This document shows, in pieces, positions 11,355-22,448 of a stretch of DNA of 64,000 nucleotides. A program made the translations under genes and the position numbers. Source of the DNA: Sipunculus nudus (taxonomy: Eukaryota > Annelida > Sipuncula > Golfingiida > Sipunculidae); the NCBI GenBank assembly GCA_026874595.1, contig CM049312.1, forward strand, positions 73,564,429 through 73,628,428, in the 5' to 3' direction. The stretch's first letter is position 1. Each line of letters starts with the position of its first letter. Below the pieces are notes generated by a model, which saw only the letters and a list, made by a program, of their open reading frames with translations, was not told the origin of the DNA and did no database searches.

Positions 11355-12175
11355 GGGGGGGCGAGGGGTAATGTCGGAAAAAGATGTAACTTCGTGGGAC
11401 TCGCCATAAACCTGTGTAAGCCATGGGCCTCCGTAGCTATCTATATCGCGACACTGACTCTCTTTCAAGAATTCAGAGAGACACTTGCTGCAACAATTCA
11501 AATACTGTTCACGCACCTGCAAGTCAAGTAACAGGTTGCAATCATCGCCTATACCCGCCATCTCAATCCAATGGTCAAGGTATCTACTAAGCAGTGCCTT
11601 AAACTGACTAAGAGTTTTCCACGCTCTGGCTTACAAGTACGAAACTTGTTACGATAACCCTCCTCATTCATCTGGTAACGCTTTAAGAGAGCTACCTTTA
11701 GGTTATCGTATTTCATGGCTTCGCTGACTGCTAACTGCTCGTAAGTATAAAGCGCCTTACCATGCTACAAAGAACTGAGAAACAAAGCCCTGCTATCACG
11801 ATCGTAGTTCTGACACAGCGCTAAACGCTCAAAATGCCCAAGAAACGCGTTCAGCTTACCGTGCTGCTCGTCAAACTGAGGTAGTATGTGTTTCAGGACC
11901 GCTTCCTTATTCCTCAACTGCACTATCGCCCTCGTCACTCGCACTGGATGCTGCTTTCAACTTCAGCAACTCTCTCCTGGGCTCTGGCTTTACGTTCACG
12001 CACTATCCCACGCTGTTCACGCCTTACTAACACTGTTCACCCTTACTAACGCTTCCTCCAGACCATCTCATCGCGCATCTTCTCGCTGCTTGGCCTCTAA
12101 AGCCTCGACACGCGTATTAACAAACTACTGCAAAGCCTCTGTATCCTAAGGCCTCATTCGAGAATGGACTTCATC
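11355..12175 (-). pseudogene. Retroelement gag relic (Ty3/gypsy-like)
   Basis: Read on the minus strand with repairs of frame, the region gives a coiled-coil-like N-terminal part (AKQREDAR, RARAQERVAEVE), then blocks LPQFDEQHGKLNAFLGHFER, ALYTYEQLA, YDNLKVALLKRYQM and LLSRYLDHWIEMA, then VREQYLNCCSKCLSEFLKE. The last block matches the SCAN-like capsid segment of metazoan Ty3/gypsy gag, whose usual form is LREQFLNxCPxDLxxFLRE. In-frame stops and at least one frameshift break it, and no protease or RT follows downstream at 10-11 kb. It would have packaged retroelement RNA. I infer a truncated insertion; the family-level match is by eye only. Confidence 0.65.
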
Positions 12176-13580
12176 TACATGGTAACGACTAAACTAACAG
12201 GTTATGCATGTGAACCGTGTAATCTCAGGCGACACGATTGCTATTAGTGTAGATTTCTTGGTCATTTCAGGTGCTATAACCATTACTTGTCTGACATTTT
12301 CCTAGCTTTTTTTGGACTTTATGGTCCATCTCTTTATTACTTACTTAATATTTAAGATAAGCAGGCAAGATGTCCACGTCGTTGGGATAAAAGTATATTC
12401 TACAGTAATGATACGTTACTATTTCCCTTTTTTGTACCTGATCAAAAATCCACAGTGCATATGCGTAGATGTCACCAGAGCACTGTGACTTTTTATATTG
12501 TTATCTTGGTACTGCACATTTAAGTAAGAAGAGTATAACCAGATGACTGTTTGTATAAATTGTATATAAACATGCCGTATCATGTATCGATGTTAGCGTG
12601 GGAATGTAGGTTCGAGAAAACCAGGTGTCTTGTTTATGTTGGTTTCAGTTCAGTCGTAATTTTGTGAGAATTGTTTCTTGTCAGATTCGTCATCGTTGGT
12701 GTAGGCGTCTTCCTGTAATAACATTTTTTATTGTAGACTTGAAAGGCAACGCGCCTGCATACTTGATTTTTCCAAAACCTTTGTCACTCGAGGCATGCAT
12801 ATTTTTAGTGTTCATGCATTGAACGACAGGCCACAATATTGTAAGACGGTAGACCAAGAGCGGTCAGGATGTGTGGCGAAAGCATCAGTATATATGCTGA
12901 AGTTGAGACAGTAAAGGCATGATCTCAAGCTAGAAGGTGCAGTCTTCGCATGTGTCCTTCCAGAGGAGTGTCCTAGGTTGTCTGTAAAGTGATCAGCTGA
13001 GGAAGGATTGCCCTGTGGTATTGTATCTCATAGTCTGCGGATGACCAATGTAATCACACGAATGGATTTGTGAGTTGTGTTTACAAAAGGACTTGTAAAC
13101 AGCTGGTGTATTTTAGGCAGTGGTTGAGCCTAGCGAAAATATCAAGTCAAATGAAAGGCCGATCATTGTGAATGGTACCGATTATTGTCGTGTGCGTTGG
13201 TATAATCGAGAACAAATTGCTGGATACATCCAAGATAATACTACTGAGTAATGTTACAGAGAAGGCTGTGAGATTCAGAGGAGCGAGTACCTCAAAAGTA
13301 GAACATTTTGAATTTGTTTGACGGCGAGAAGCGCTTGTGTATCATATGCATAAAACCACAAGGACCTGGGGAGTACATTCTAAGTCAAGTGCGCGACGAC
13401 CGTTTGGCAGAGGTGCCAGGCAAATTTCTGTGCAGTGTGCAATCAGGACCTAAAGACTCTATGGACTTTTTTACCATATGCGTAGAAAGCCGATCAAGAG
13501 AACTGTTAGTTTATTGTCCCCCGCGTTCACCGAAGGCGTCGTTGGCAGGGACATAGAAATGGTGAGTGCCTTACGTGTTT
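12176..13580. other. Unassigned stretch
   Basis: Frames at 12625-12822 (65 codons) and 13308-13556 (82 codons) show no domain I recognise. A donor-like ATGGTGAGTG follows the second at about 13558, but no matching acceptor or protein similarity supports an exon. Base composition is a little less AT-rich than the surroundings. Confidence 0.35.
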
Positions 13581-14370
13581 CCGTCCGTTCGTCTGTCCGT
13601 CCGTCCGTCACACGTTAACGCAATAACTCGAAAATAATTTGAAGTACAATCACCAAACTTGCAGCACTGATGCACCTTCAGTAGGGCTTCGTGAAGTTTG
13701 AATAATATGACCTTGACTCATTTTCAAGGTCATAGCGGATATACTGCTAAAATTAAGTGAACGCAATTACTTAAAAGGATTTGTGGTACAGACACCAAAC
13801 GTGCTGATTTTTTGCACCTTATCAATGGCTAGGTCAAATTTGAACATGGATATCCTAAGACACATTTTCAAAATCAGGTCATCGATAATGCTTAAATGAT
13901 GTTTACGCAATAACTCTAAAAGAATTCGAGGTACAGACACCAAAGTTGCAGCATTGATGCGCCTCATGAAGGGCTAGCTTAAAATTGAATATAAATGACC
14001 TCGACACAATTATCAAGGTTACAATTGCGATAATGCTAAACTTAATTTTACGCAATAACTCGGCAAGTATTAGGCACAGTCACCAAACCTGCAGCATTTA
14101 TGTACCTTATCAGGGGCCAGATCAAATGTGAACATGGGTTGACACATTTTTAAGTTCACAGCAGGAAATATGCTTAAATGATATTAACTTAATAACTCAA
14201 AAAAAAAATTCGAGGTACAGTCAGCGGTAAAGCTGCAGCATCTATGCGCCTCCTGAGCGGCTACTTCAATTTCGAAAATGGATGACCTTGATGCAGTTAT
14301 CAAGGTCACAGATGTCATCTTGTGGAGTGACATTGACCTTTCTAAGATTTCATACAGTTTTTTTTTCAGG
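13580..14370. repeat. R5 modular repeat, about 145-bp units
   Basis: After a GTCC run (13581-13608), five modules begin with ACGCAATAACTC or variants at about 13618, 13764, 13909, 14051 and 14188. Each carries a block like GGTACAGACACCAAAC then GCAGCAT and a GCACCTTATCA-type sequence. Several modules carry inverted half-sites, for example TGACCTTGA with TCAAGGTCA at about 13709-13733 and 14282-14311. Non-coding. Confidence 0.8.
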
Positions 14371-14562
14371 CAGGGGGACATACTTGATATGTTCCACAGA
14401 TTAACTTGCCCCCTGTTTTTATATTACTTTTATTGATTATATTTCAACTGCCTTTCCCAGTCTTTCAAAGAATATGTGTTATATTTAGCCGGTTTAGTCC
14501 CCCGTTTTAAAGAAATTCCATTTCTTCGGGTGTAAAAATATACATATCCACATATAAATATA

Positions 14563-14565
<3 letters not shown>

Positions 14566-14615
<50 letters not shown>
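14566..14615. repeat. (AT)n microsatellite
   Basis: About 50 bp of pure AT dinucleotide. The minus-strand frame at 14507-14869 runs through it and is an artefact. Confidence 0.95.
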
Positions 14616-14620
<5 letters not shown>

Positions 14621-14689
14621 GATCATTCTCGCCTTGAAGTGAGTACAGAACACTACGTTATATTTGTGTCGCGAGTACAATGCACTCGT

Positions 14690-15310
14690 TGGAGCCTTAG
14701 GTAGGTTACCCAAGGGTCTCGACGCACAGCTGAATTGGTCTATAAGGATATGCTTATGAGCTTTTTCCAAAAGTTCTGGGACCAATTTTGAGCCATCATG
14801 TCTACCCATACCCATACTAATTTGTAAAAGAATGGGTCCTGTGGCCTTGACCTTTGACCCAGTGACCACAAATAAAAAAAATTCCCTATTGGCAGGTGTG
14901 CTAAATGTGGAAAACAGGAAGGTTTTTTTTATGAAAAAGTGGCTTAAAATGCATCTTCAATCTTCCTTAAGTTGTGGATCCTGGGAGCTTGACCTTTGAC
15001 CTAGACCTATGGCCCTGGAATCAAGATACTTCTTACTTTAGTGGTAGGCCATATATAAGACATGTCTGAAATCAATATTTCAATCCAAACTTTTGTTATC
15101 ATGTGGATACTACTATCGGGATCGTAGATGGCCCCGTGACCTTGACCTTTGGAAGAACATATACATGTCATGTCTGAAAGCTATGTCAATCTTGAGTAAT
15201 CATCAAGAAACAATTTGGACAGACATACAAGAGATGAACAGACAAACAGACGGACGTAGAAGATGATTAATATAGGGTACCCGCTTATTCAAGCGACGCC
15301 CTTATAAACA
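14690..15310 (-). repeat. R4 AGGTCA-rich repeat, copy 1
   Basis: It begins with a TCTCGACG / CTATAAGGATATG end block (14717-14751). It holds modules of about 150 bp, each with CTTGACCTTTGACC-type sequence (14848, 14988, 15139), CCCTATTGGCAGGTG and a GGAAGGTTT block. It ends with AGATGATTAATATAGGGTACCCGCTTATTC. The same order in the opposite orientation makes up 56120-57735. Confidence 0.8.
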
Positions 15311-15530
15311 CACTAGCTTTAAGAATACAGATGAAACCACAGTTGCGAATTTGATAGTCCTAGTGACCAAATTTTCGGTAGGAAAGGAGATTTTGGGGAC
15401 ATCTAACTGTATGTAAAATTTTGGATTCGTAAGTCCAACGGTTTCAAAACGTGCCCTGTTACGGACGACGGACAAAGGACCATGACTATAGTTCAGTTGA
15501 CTTAAAGTCAGCTGAGCTAAAAATATAGGT
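15302..15530 (+). repeat. R3 terminal segment with hairpin tail
   Basis: The blocks TAGTGACCAAATTTTCGGTA, GAGATTTTGGGGACATCTAA and AAAACGTGCC match the ends of the copies at 37060-37265 and 43990-44240. The segment ends with the imperfect hairpin around 15488-15517 (AGTTCAGTTGACT...AGTCAGCTGAGCT) and an A-rich tail. Confidence 0.75.
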
Positions 15531-15654
15531 TGCACCACCAGTCTTCATGAACTGAAGAAACCAATAATTATCAAAAAGCACACTGGATTGAAGTTACAGG
15601 ATGAAACCACAGCTGAGAAAACTGACATAACAGCTGTCAAGTGAACAGAAAACA

Positions 15655-16440
15655 AATCGTAACTAGCGACCGATGGGTATCGACGCTCTGCTTAATATGT
15701 CTATAAGGATATGTTAAAGAGCACTTTCAATATATGGGTCCTGTGATTAGTTTGAAGCCAGTCTGTCTCCCAAAACTGGAGTTATCGTCCATAAACTAAT
15801 TTGTAAATGGATGGGTCATGTGACCTTGATCTTTGACATTGTGACTCCACATTAAAAAAAACTTCCCCTATTGGCAATCGGGTCACATGTGGAAGACGGA
15901 AGGTTTGCGATGAAAAGTTTGGCTGAAAATGTTTCCTAAACCTTTCTAAAATAATGAGTCATGTGACTTTGACCTTTGACTTTGTGATATAAAAATCAAA
16001 AGGGTTCTTACATTATTGGTGGGTCATATATAAGTCAAGATTGAAACCAATATATCCATCAAAATCGGAGTTATAATCCGGAAACAAATGTGTGGATAGA
16101 TGTCCCTTTGCATCTTCCCCTATTGGCAGGTGAGCTATATATGAAAGATGGAATGTTTAGGATGAAATGTTTGTTGTAAAATACATACACAACTTTTTTT
16201 AAATAAGTTGATCCTGTGACCATGACATCTGACCTCATGACATTAAAAATCAGCAGAGTTTTTGCATTAGAGGTGGGCCATATATAAGTCAAGTTTGAAA
16301 TCCATATCATCTAAACTGGAGTTATCGCCAGAAAACAAATTTGCCGGATATACCGGTACAAATGAAAGACGAACAGATGAAGGGACGGATCGACAGGGTG
16401 ATTAATATAAGGCACCTGCTTATTCATGGGGGCCCTAATA
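15655..16440 (-). repeat. R4 AGGTCA-rich repeat, copy 2
   Basis: This second copy has the same orientation as 14690-15310 and is separated from it by R3 sequence. The end block CGACGCTCTGC...CTATAAGGATATG is at 15679-15712. Degenerate half-site clusters are at 15826, 15967 and 16216. It ends in GGTGATTAATATAAGGCACC at 16399-16418. Confidence 0.75.
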
Positions 16441-16892
16441 AACACACAAGGTTACAGAACACATATGAAACCATACTTGCATATCTGATAGTATTAATAT
16501 AATTTTGCAGTCTCAAAGAAGGAAAAATGCATAAAAACAATACAGGTGGCGCAACAAGTCTTCAGGAACTGAAGATATCAATCAGTAAACACTGGGTGAC
16601 TGCAGGACACTGATTGAAACCACAGCTAACAAACTGACATAACCGCTGTCATTTGATGGTCTCAAAACAGGGGAAATAAACGTAAAAATTAGAAAAAATA
16701 CATGTGGCGCCACCATTTTTCGGGAAGGACAAAAAGAGTCCTGGTAAATATTCAAGACAAGATTCATGGCAACCCGTGCATTTTATATCAAGATGCTGTT
16801 GCGCTATGCCCATCTATTCGCTACACTTCCCGCTGCATTAAACCGCGCTTGCCGGTGGTGTCTCTGTGGTATTCCCCCTGCGTAATATTTAA

Positions 16893-17141
16893 CTAATCAC
16901 ATTCCAGGTACCACCAGCAAAATCGGATGTTCTTCGAGGTACCGGTCACTTTGGACTCCGGTTGAAAGCGCTTGGTTGCACAGACTTTTTCCATCCCCGT
17001 TGGAATACCAACGATGCAATCGTCAACTTTCGACACAGTCCCCATACTGACTTGCTGGTGTGGCCTGAGGTCAGGTATCCCCCATAGTCTGCATATTTCC
17101 TTGCCACGGGCGTAGCTATGTTTGTGTACACGCTTAGCCAA
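16893..17141 (-). pseudogene. Possible RecQ-like helicase fragment
   Basis: The 82-codon minus frame contains LWGIPDLRPHQQVS followed, after a short gap, by DDCIVGIPTGMEK. This resembles the start of RecQ-type superfamily 2 helicases, in which a Leu-Arg-Pro-Gln segment is followed by motif I (Pro-Thr-Gly-x-Gly-Lys-Ser). Here the Gly-Lys-Ser of motif I reads Glu-Lys-Val, so the nucleotide-binding loop is not intact. No downstream helicase motifs follow. Likely a fragment carried in repeat DNA; the match is weak and visual. Confidence 0.3.
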
Positions 17142-17422
17142 TCAGATTTCTTCTACCAGTTCTGCAGATATTTTTAAGGGCAGAGCCAAGCAGATTTTAC
17201 TTTATCCAACGCAAACTGACTGGGTGTTTGGACCCTTGCCAAACCTGAAGAATCTTGCTATTTCTCACAGGGTGTGAGTGGAATGTCACCAGGACCAGAG
17301 GTCCCGCGCTGTGTTCAGAGCGTAGTGATTCACCTACTCCATAACCTAACACGTGCTGCAAAGTTACGGAACACCTTGGGATTGATTTATACTCTTTTAT
17401 ATATAGGTTAGTCTAAATTGAT

Positions 17423-17695
17423 AATTGTAAAATTAAACGAGACTTACTTGTAAATTGAAATTTGATTGAGATTTAACTGTCGTCTAGAACATTTGGGAAT
17501 TAAACGAGATGTGCGTGCGCATGCGCGCACATCAATCTTTAAAGATGAGTGTTCATGGGATTACACAGGGAGAGAGACAAGGGTAGCGGTTATAATCCTT
17601 ATATGGTCCAGATGAGAGTTTAATCACAATTAAACTTCCAACTTACAGGCAAGTCTCGTTTAATTTTACAATTAAATTCTCATCTGGTACTTCCC
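17423..17695. repeat. Imperfect foldback with AATTAAACGAGACTT arms
   Basis: The left arm from 17423 (AATTGTAAAATTAAACGAGA) is inverted at 17652-17674. A second, nested inverted pair lies in the right half: CCAGATGAGAGTTTAAT (17609) against ATTAAATTCTCATCTGG (17695). A third partial copy, AATTAAACGAGA, is at 17497. The centre holds the palindromic GTGCGCATGCGCGCAC-type sequence at 17514-17530. No clean target duplication was found. Confidence 0.6.
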
Positions 17696-17699
17696 GATT

Positions 17700-19425
17700 C
17701 TAAGGGATTTCAAACCTGTCATGAACCCGAACACACGGAATCAATTAAAAACTTTATTTAGTAACTAACAAGCGCAAGGTTGTATGTAACCCATAATATT
17801 AATAGATGCGAAAGTGTCAGTAAAAATATATATGAAATCAGATGCGATAAATTAAGCTACAAGCTCCACGAAGTACTGATATTTTTAAGCTGTGGCTTGG
17901 TTGTTGTATTTAACATGTGTATTCTTATTGGTCAAACCACCAGTCCGTATTATTGTGGTGATGAGTACATTGGCAGCAAAAGCCTTACTGGCTGATGCTG
18001 ATCTTATATTAAGCGCCTTGAAATTATTCACATCTACTCCAGCTTCTGACATTACTGTTCAAATCCATCTGGCATCTTGCATTTATCCAGTATCATTAGG
18101 TAAATGGCAAGCACAGAAAAAGAAAATAGTGCATATAACAGTTTTTGTTGACTGGTTTGTGAAGTTTACTAAAGCTACGAAAAAAGTGAACTATCACAAC
18201 TTCTTAGTGCTCTAGTCCTTACTAAGTATTCATGTATCAGTTAAAACACACTAAGTCTGCAATCCTTTGGAAAAAGAGGCAAAAGAATCAGTGGTTCCCT
18301 TGCTGGCCTAGACTGTTTTACTAGTCAGTTAATATAAAATACAATTCCTGAGCGGTGTCTAGCCACAGTAGTGTTATCCATAAGATGTATGGACTTTGTC
18401 CAGGGATTAGTGCTAACAGCATTACTAGCTTGTGTGTGAGATTTCTCAGCGAAAAACTACTGAGTGGTGATAACTGTTTCAGATATTTGTGCACAATGTC
18501 TATATCACAGGTAAGCTGATACCTGAGGAAGGCAGGCCTGCTACTGAATACTCGTTTTATGAATCGCTTGACGTGGATTTATCCCGATTATAGTAACATA
18601 ATTTAATTGTAATAAAGCTGAAAAGAATGATCTGGCTGTGCAAATAGCACTGCAGAGTAACCTAGATTCATATACATCTGTTAAAAGGCTAGTAACAGAC
18701 ACATTTGGTTGGTGCATAAAAATTTTGAGTAGCATAGAAATATAAGTAGTAGCAGTGGCAGCACTTGTAGTAGAGATAGAATCAATAGCGGCACTTGTAG
18801 AAGCAGTAGGTACCGCTTGATTCCTCCCTTTCAATGATAATTAAGTATATTTTTTCTCACCGATTTTTTTTTTTCATTTTAGGATCATGCATAGCTTGAT
18901 GCTTTCGTCATCTCTTAACAGAAAAATAACCGTTTTATCTGAAGCACAAACACGTTGCTTTATGTGCTTGAAATACCCGTTGTGTTTTGTGCATACTTTT
19001 ACACAACGGGTACATTTGTAGGTACCGTCCTCAAATATCTCCCTTGCTGTCCTTGGCTTAGGGGAAGTGGAAGGTATCTCATCCTCCATGGTGATGACAA
19101 TGGACTAATCTGTACAGGGAAATGCGCACTAATCATAACATTCGGGAGAGTGCACCGGTTTTAAACCAAAAATGTTCACTGCTTAACATAGTTAAATACT
19201 TGAATACTATAAATACTTCAAACATTAGGATGGTATGATCTGGGCGGAGAATAATGTCCACTGTTAAATAACTAATACTTAAAAGCAATAAATGTCACTG
19301 ATGTCCAATATTTCTTGTTTCACGACCGTGGGCAGTGGTCATGTCTTTCTTTTCTTCATATCTCCCCATGTTTTCAAGCTGTATACTCTCAATGATGATA
19401 CTCTCAGACAATAACAACTAAAACC
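17700..19425. other. Unassigned stretch
   Basis: Overlapping frames at 17780-18215 and 18541-18834 show no recognisable domain. Only 18874-19089 (minus) is listed separately. No repeats of the window-wide families are evident. Confidence 0.4.
18874..19089 (-). CDS. Hypothetical 71-aa protein with one zinc-ligand cluster
   Basis: The ATG at 19087-19089 sits in a favourable context (ATCACCATGG). The first 18 residues are acidic and Pro/Ser-rich. Residues of about 25-47 have the spacing Cys-x2-Cys ... His-x3-His-x5-Cys (YKCTRCVKVC, HNGYFKHIKQRVC), a plausible zinc-binding fold of C2H2/C2HC type. The open frame ends at 18874 without a clear downstream exon. It could be a first exon, a transposon-encoded finger, or chance. 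No paralogue is visible elsewhere in the window. Confidence 0.25.
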   Translation of the reverse strand: MEDEIPSTSPKPRTAREIFEDGTYKCTRCVKVCTKHNGYFKHIKQRVCASDKTVIFLLRDDESIKLCMILK

Positions 19426-19690
19426 CCTGGTGTAACAGGGAACAAACGGCCAATCCTTCAGCCTCCGGGAAATTCCAAAGCCTCATTGATGAACTGTTTA
19501 TCAGCTCTGAAAATGAAAAGGAAGCAGCTGCAACATACCAACTAAATCTACAGAAAGAACTCAACCAACTCACAATGGAACCCAAACGCTTCGCTTTCAG
19601 TGATTTACCCAAACCATATGCTTGTTTTCCTCTCCCTCTCAAGAAGAAACAAGGGACCCATGGGTCACGGCGCTCAGCTGTTATATATGA
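19426..19690 (+). other. Open stretch ending at a recurrent repeat terminus
   Basis: A plus-strand frame without an ATG is open over about 80 codons, with protein-like blocks such as FQSLIDELFISSENEKEAAA and QKELNQLTMEPKRF. It could be a relic of a coding sequence I do not recognise. It runs into the repeat terminus ACAAGGGACCCATGGGTCAC at 19649-19668, also present at 40531, 57704 (inverted) and 62409. Confidence 0.3.
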
Positions 19691-21234
19691 TCACAAAATA
19701 TGATTTGGCAGAGGAGGTAGGCAAAGGCTGGTTTTGTGTGGTAATATAAGCTCTATTATGAGTTGACAGTGTTTAACTCAAGTTATATAAGATTTTGATT
19801 ATACCCTTTGAGACAGGGAAGAGGATTGATGTCATTTATATTATTTACAGTTGGGAATGGTGTGCTATTATCACACAGGTTTTGACTTGGCCATAAACAT
19901 TACCTACATTGCAGCAGAATTATTTAAAAAGTTAAACTATTTATTAAAAATTAATAATAAATAGTGTCAAATATAATTTAAAATTAAATTTAATAACAGT
20001 ATCATCTTTTTTTTATCAAAGATTTTTTAATAATATTATCGAAATAAATCATTAAAATATTATTATAGAATATATTCATGAATGCATTTGTATTCAAATA
20101 CTTTCATTTTTACCTGTATTCCAATCCTTATGCATGAAATTATGGAGGACATATTCATATTTGCATTCAAATATATTTGCAAAGTACTTCATCATGTCTG
20201 GTTTTTATTCAGTTTCAGCCAAAAAAAAAGTTCTTGAGAATCAAGAATAACAAATATCACCAATTTAAATTAAGATCATAAGTACCTGGTTTAATGAATT
20301 TTATTTATATTAAAAAATAAAACTATTACATTCACTTTGGACTACCTTCACATCAATCTACACAATAGACAAAGCAGGAGTCTTATGACACTTATTAACA
20401 TTACAGAAATCATAATGAGAACTTGTCTAAGATCTGATTTTATTATCATATTTATATTTTTTTTTTATTTAAAAAAAATTGTATCAGAAAAAAAATTTGA
20501 AGTAATCTCTGCTATGAAACCATTACATGTGAAAAAATTAGCCCAAGGATAAGAATACCCCATCAATTATACAAGGAGAAAACTAGAGAACAAGAATAAA
20601 TTTATTAACTGAAATATAGGAACCAGTAATATAAATTTTGATATTTACATAGTCTTGTGACAGCTGTTACGGCCACGTGTCTTAATGTCATTAGTGAAAC
20701 ATATTGACATCTTTATTCAGGACTTGTCTAAATAAAATTTTAAAATGTTGACATAATTAAATTTTTTTTTTTATTTTGAAATAAATAAAAATTAACAAGC
20801 TGAAACACTTGGAAAAGACCTGGAAATTTAGATTAATATTATCAACTGCATCTTTGTCTATCATTAATTTCCTTCATATAATCCCTAATAGTATAGAACA
20901 ATATAATATAATTATTTTTTTTTTCATTATTAAAATTGAAAAGAAAAATACCATAGGTGACTCAATGGTGTTATTTGGATTACATTTTCATCCATCCATA
21001 CAAAATCCATAAAATATTAGTAACTGCAAAGTAATTCCCTTTTACTCATCAACTATAAAATTCCTTTTCCATTGATTTTTTTAAAGTCGTTATTATAGAC
21101 CTATAAAAATTTATTTATTGTTTATTGTTATGCTGTTGGTCTAGACAACTAATAAATGAGTTGTGTTGGACACCTGAATCCATTGAGGGCAGCCATAAGC
21201 TATTGCCAGTATATGCCCCGCCTCAAGCGTGCAT
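19691..21234. other. AT-rich gene-less stretch
   Basis: Long A/T-rich DNA with T-runs at about 20456, 20761 and 20917. The frames at 20337-20552 and 20809-21012 are low-complexity and unsupported. The sequence from 21125 onwards grades into the tandem repeat that follows. Confidence 0.5.
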
Positions 21235-21555
21235 AATTGGCCTGAGAGGTCAACTAGAGGACATACAGGTGACTGAAGAGGGACTAGGTAGAGCCAAGTG
21301 TCTGACGTGGTCTCATAAAATCCATAATAAAAGCTTCAGATTTAAGACAAATATTTTCAAAAATAACAAGCTGAAATCCTTATTTCTGCATGATAATTGG
21401 CCTGACAGGTCAACTAGGGGACATACAGGTGACTGAAGAGGGACTGGGTAGAGCCTAGGATCTGACATGGTCTCATAAAATCTATAATAAAAGCTACAGT
21501 TTTTGACCAAATTGTTTCAAATCTAACAAGCTGAATTCCTTATTTCTGCATGATA
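21235..21555. repeat. 160-bp tandem duplication
   Basis: Copies start at AATTGGCCTGA, 21235 and 21395, and share GGACATACAGGTGACTGAAG, TGGTCTCATAAAATC and CCTTATTTCTGCATGAT. They are highly similar with scattered substitutions, and the arrangement is head to tail. Confidence 0.85.
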
Positions 21556-21589
21556 AGAAAATTATATCAATAGTGCTTAAATAAAACAA

Positions 21590-22150
21590 ACATGCCAAGG
21601 TCAAAGTTAGGCAAATTTAAGGTACCGATTTTATATTTATGCTAATAACTTTTAAAATTTGAAAAATTCAGAACTTATTTTTCGTATACAATTGAATCTT
21701 GATTAAATAATGTTATATCCATGACAAAAAATCTCTAGCTTCAGCAATTCTCATGTTAAGGGAGTAAATATATTTCTTGATTTTTTACAAAAAGCATTAT
21801 GTTTTGGGCCCATAACTTAAAACAATTTCGCAATACTGACATCATTTCTGGCATGTGCATAAAGTATGAATAGAAGAACATGTATATTATATATGATCAA
21901 AGACAGATTATTGGTTTTGATATTAGGCAGTCTTGAAATGTAACAATGGGTTTTTAATTGAAAACTGAAGTTTTTTTCTGTTTCTTTTCTTAAGTTTTTT
22001 CTTATTTAATTTTTAGCTCAGCTGACTATAAGTCGTGGTCCTTTGTCCGTCGGCTGTCCGTCCGTCCGTTAAACTGGCACGTTTGGAAACTGTTGGACCT
22101 ACGAATCTGAAATTCGGCATACCTTTAGATGTCCCCAAAATCTCCTACTT
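21590..22150. repeat. R3 repeat, rearranged copy
   Basis: 21590-22000 is in the plus orientation of R3 (matches 42945-43300 and 43625-43990). 22013-22150 is the R3 end in the opposite orientation (TTTTTAGCTCAGCTGACT, then GTCC runs, then GATGTCCCCAAAATCTCC). The hairpin tail has lost one arm, with about 15 nt missing compared with 44206-44240. The copy abuts the truncated LTR at 22158. Confidence 0.75.
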
Positions 22151-22157
22151 ATCAATC

Positions 22158-22448
22158 ACCCAAGTTGTTTTCTTAGTCGTAATTACGAGTCTGTTCTTTC
22201 TACGTTAAAAACATGTTGCTCAATCGTTTATGATTCGCTCCATAGATGGTGCTACTATAAAGTTTGTCTTACAACGTGTATACAACGTTGTACAAACGTT
22301 GTCAGAACCCGCTCCGAGGAAGAAAGAGTGGATCCACTATTACATGGACACACACAGTTACAAGCTTCAAGATGTTTGTATGACAATAAAGGAGCCTTCT
22401 GTATACAGAACTCTTACGTTATTTTTGTGTATGTTGCCGGGAGCTACA
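22158..22448 (+). repeat. Truncated 5-prime LTR of the BEL/Pao element
   Basis: 22158-22300 matches about 30588-30705 of the 3-prime LTR, and 22303-22448 matches 31032-31177, including the AATAAA signal and the terminal AGCTACA. About 325 bp present in the 3-prime copy are absent between them. The first 440 bp or so of the LTR are also missing, where R3 sequence abuts. The open frame at 22230-22514 is LTR, not a gene. Confidence 0.85.
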
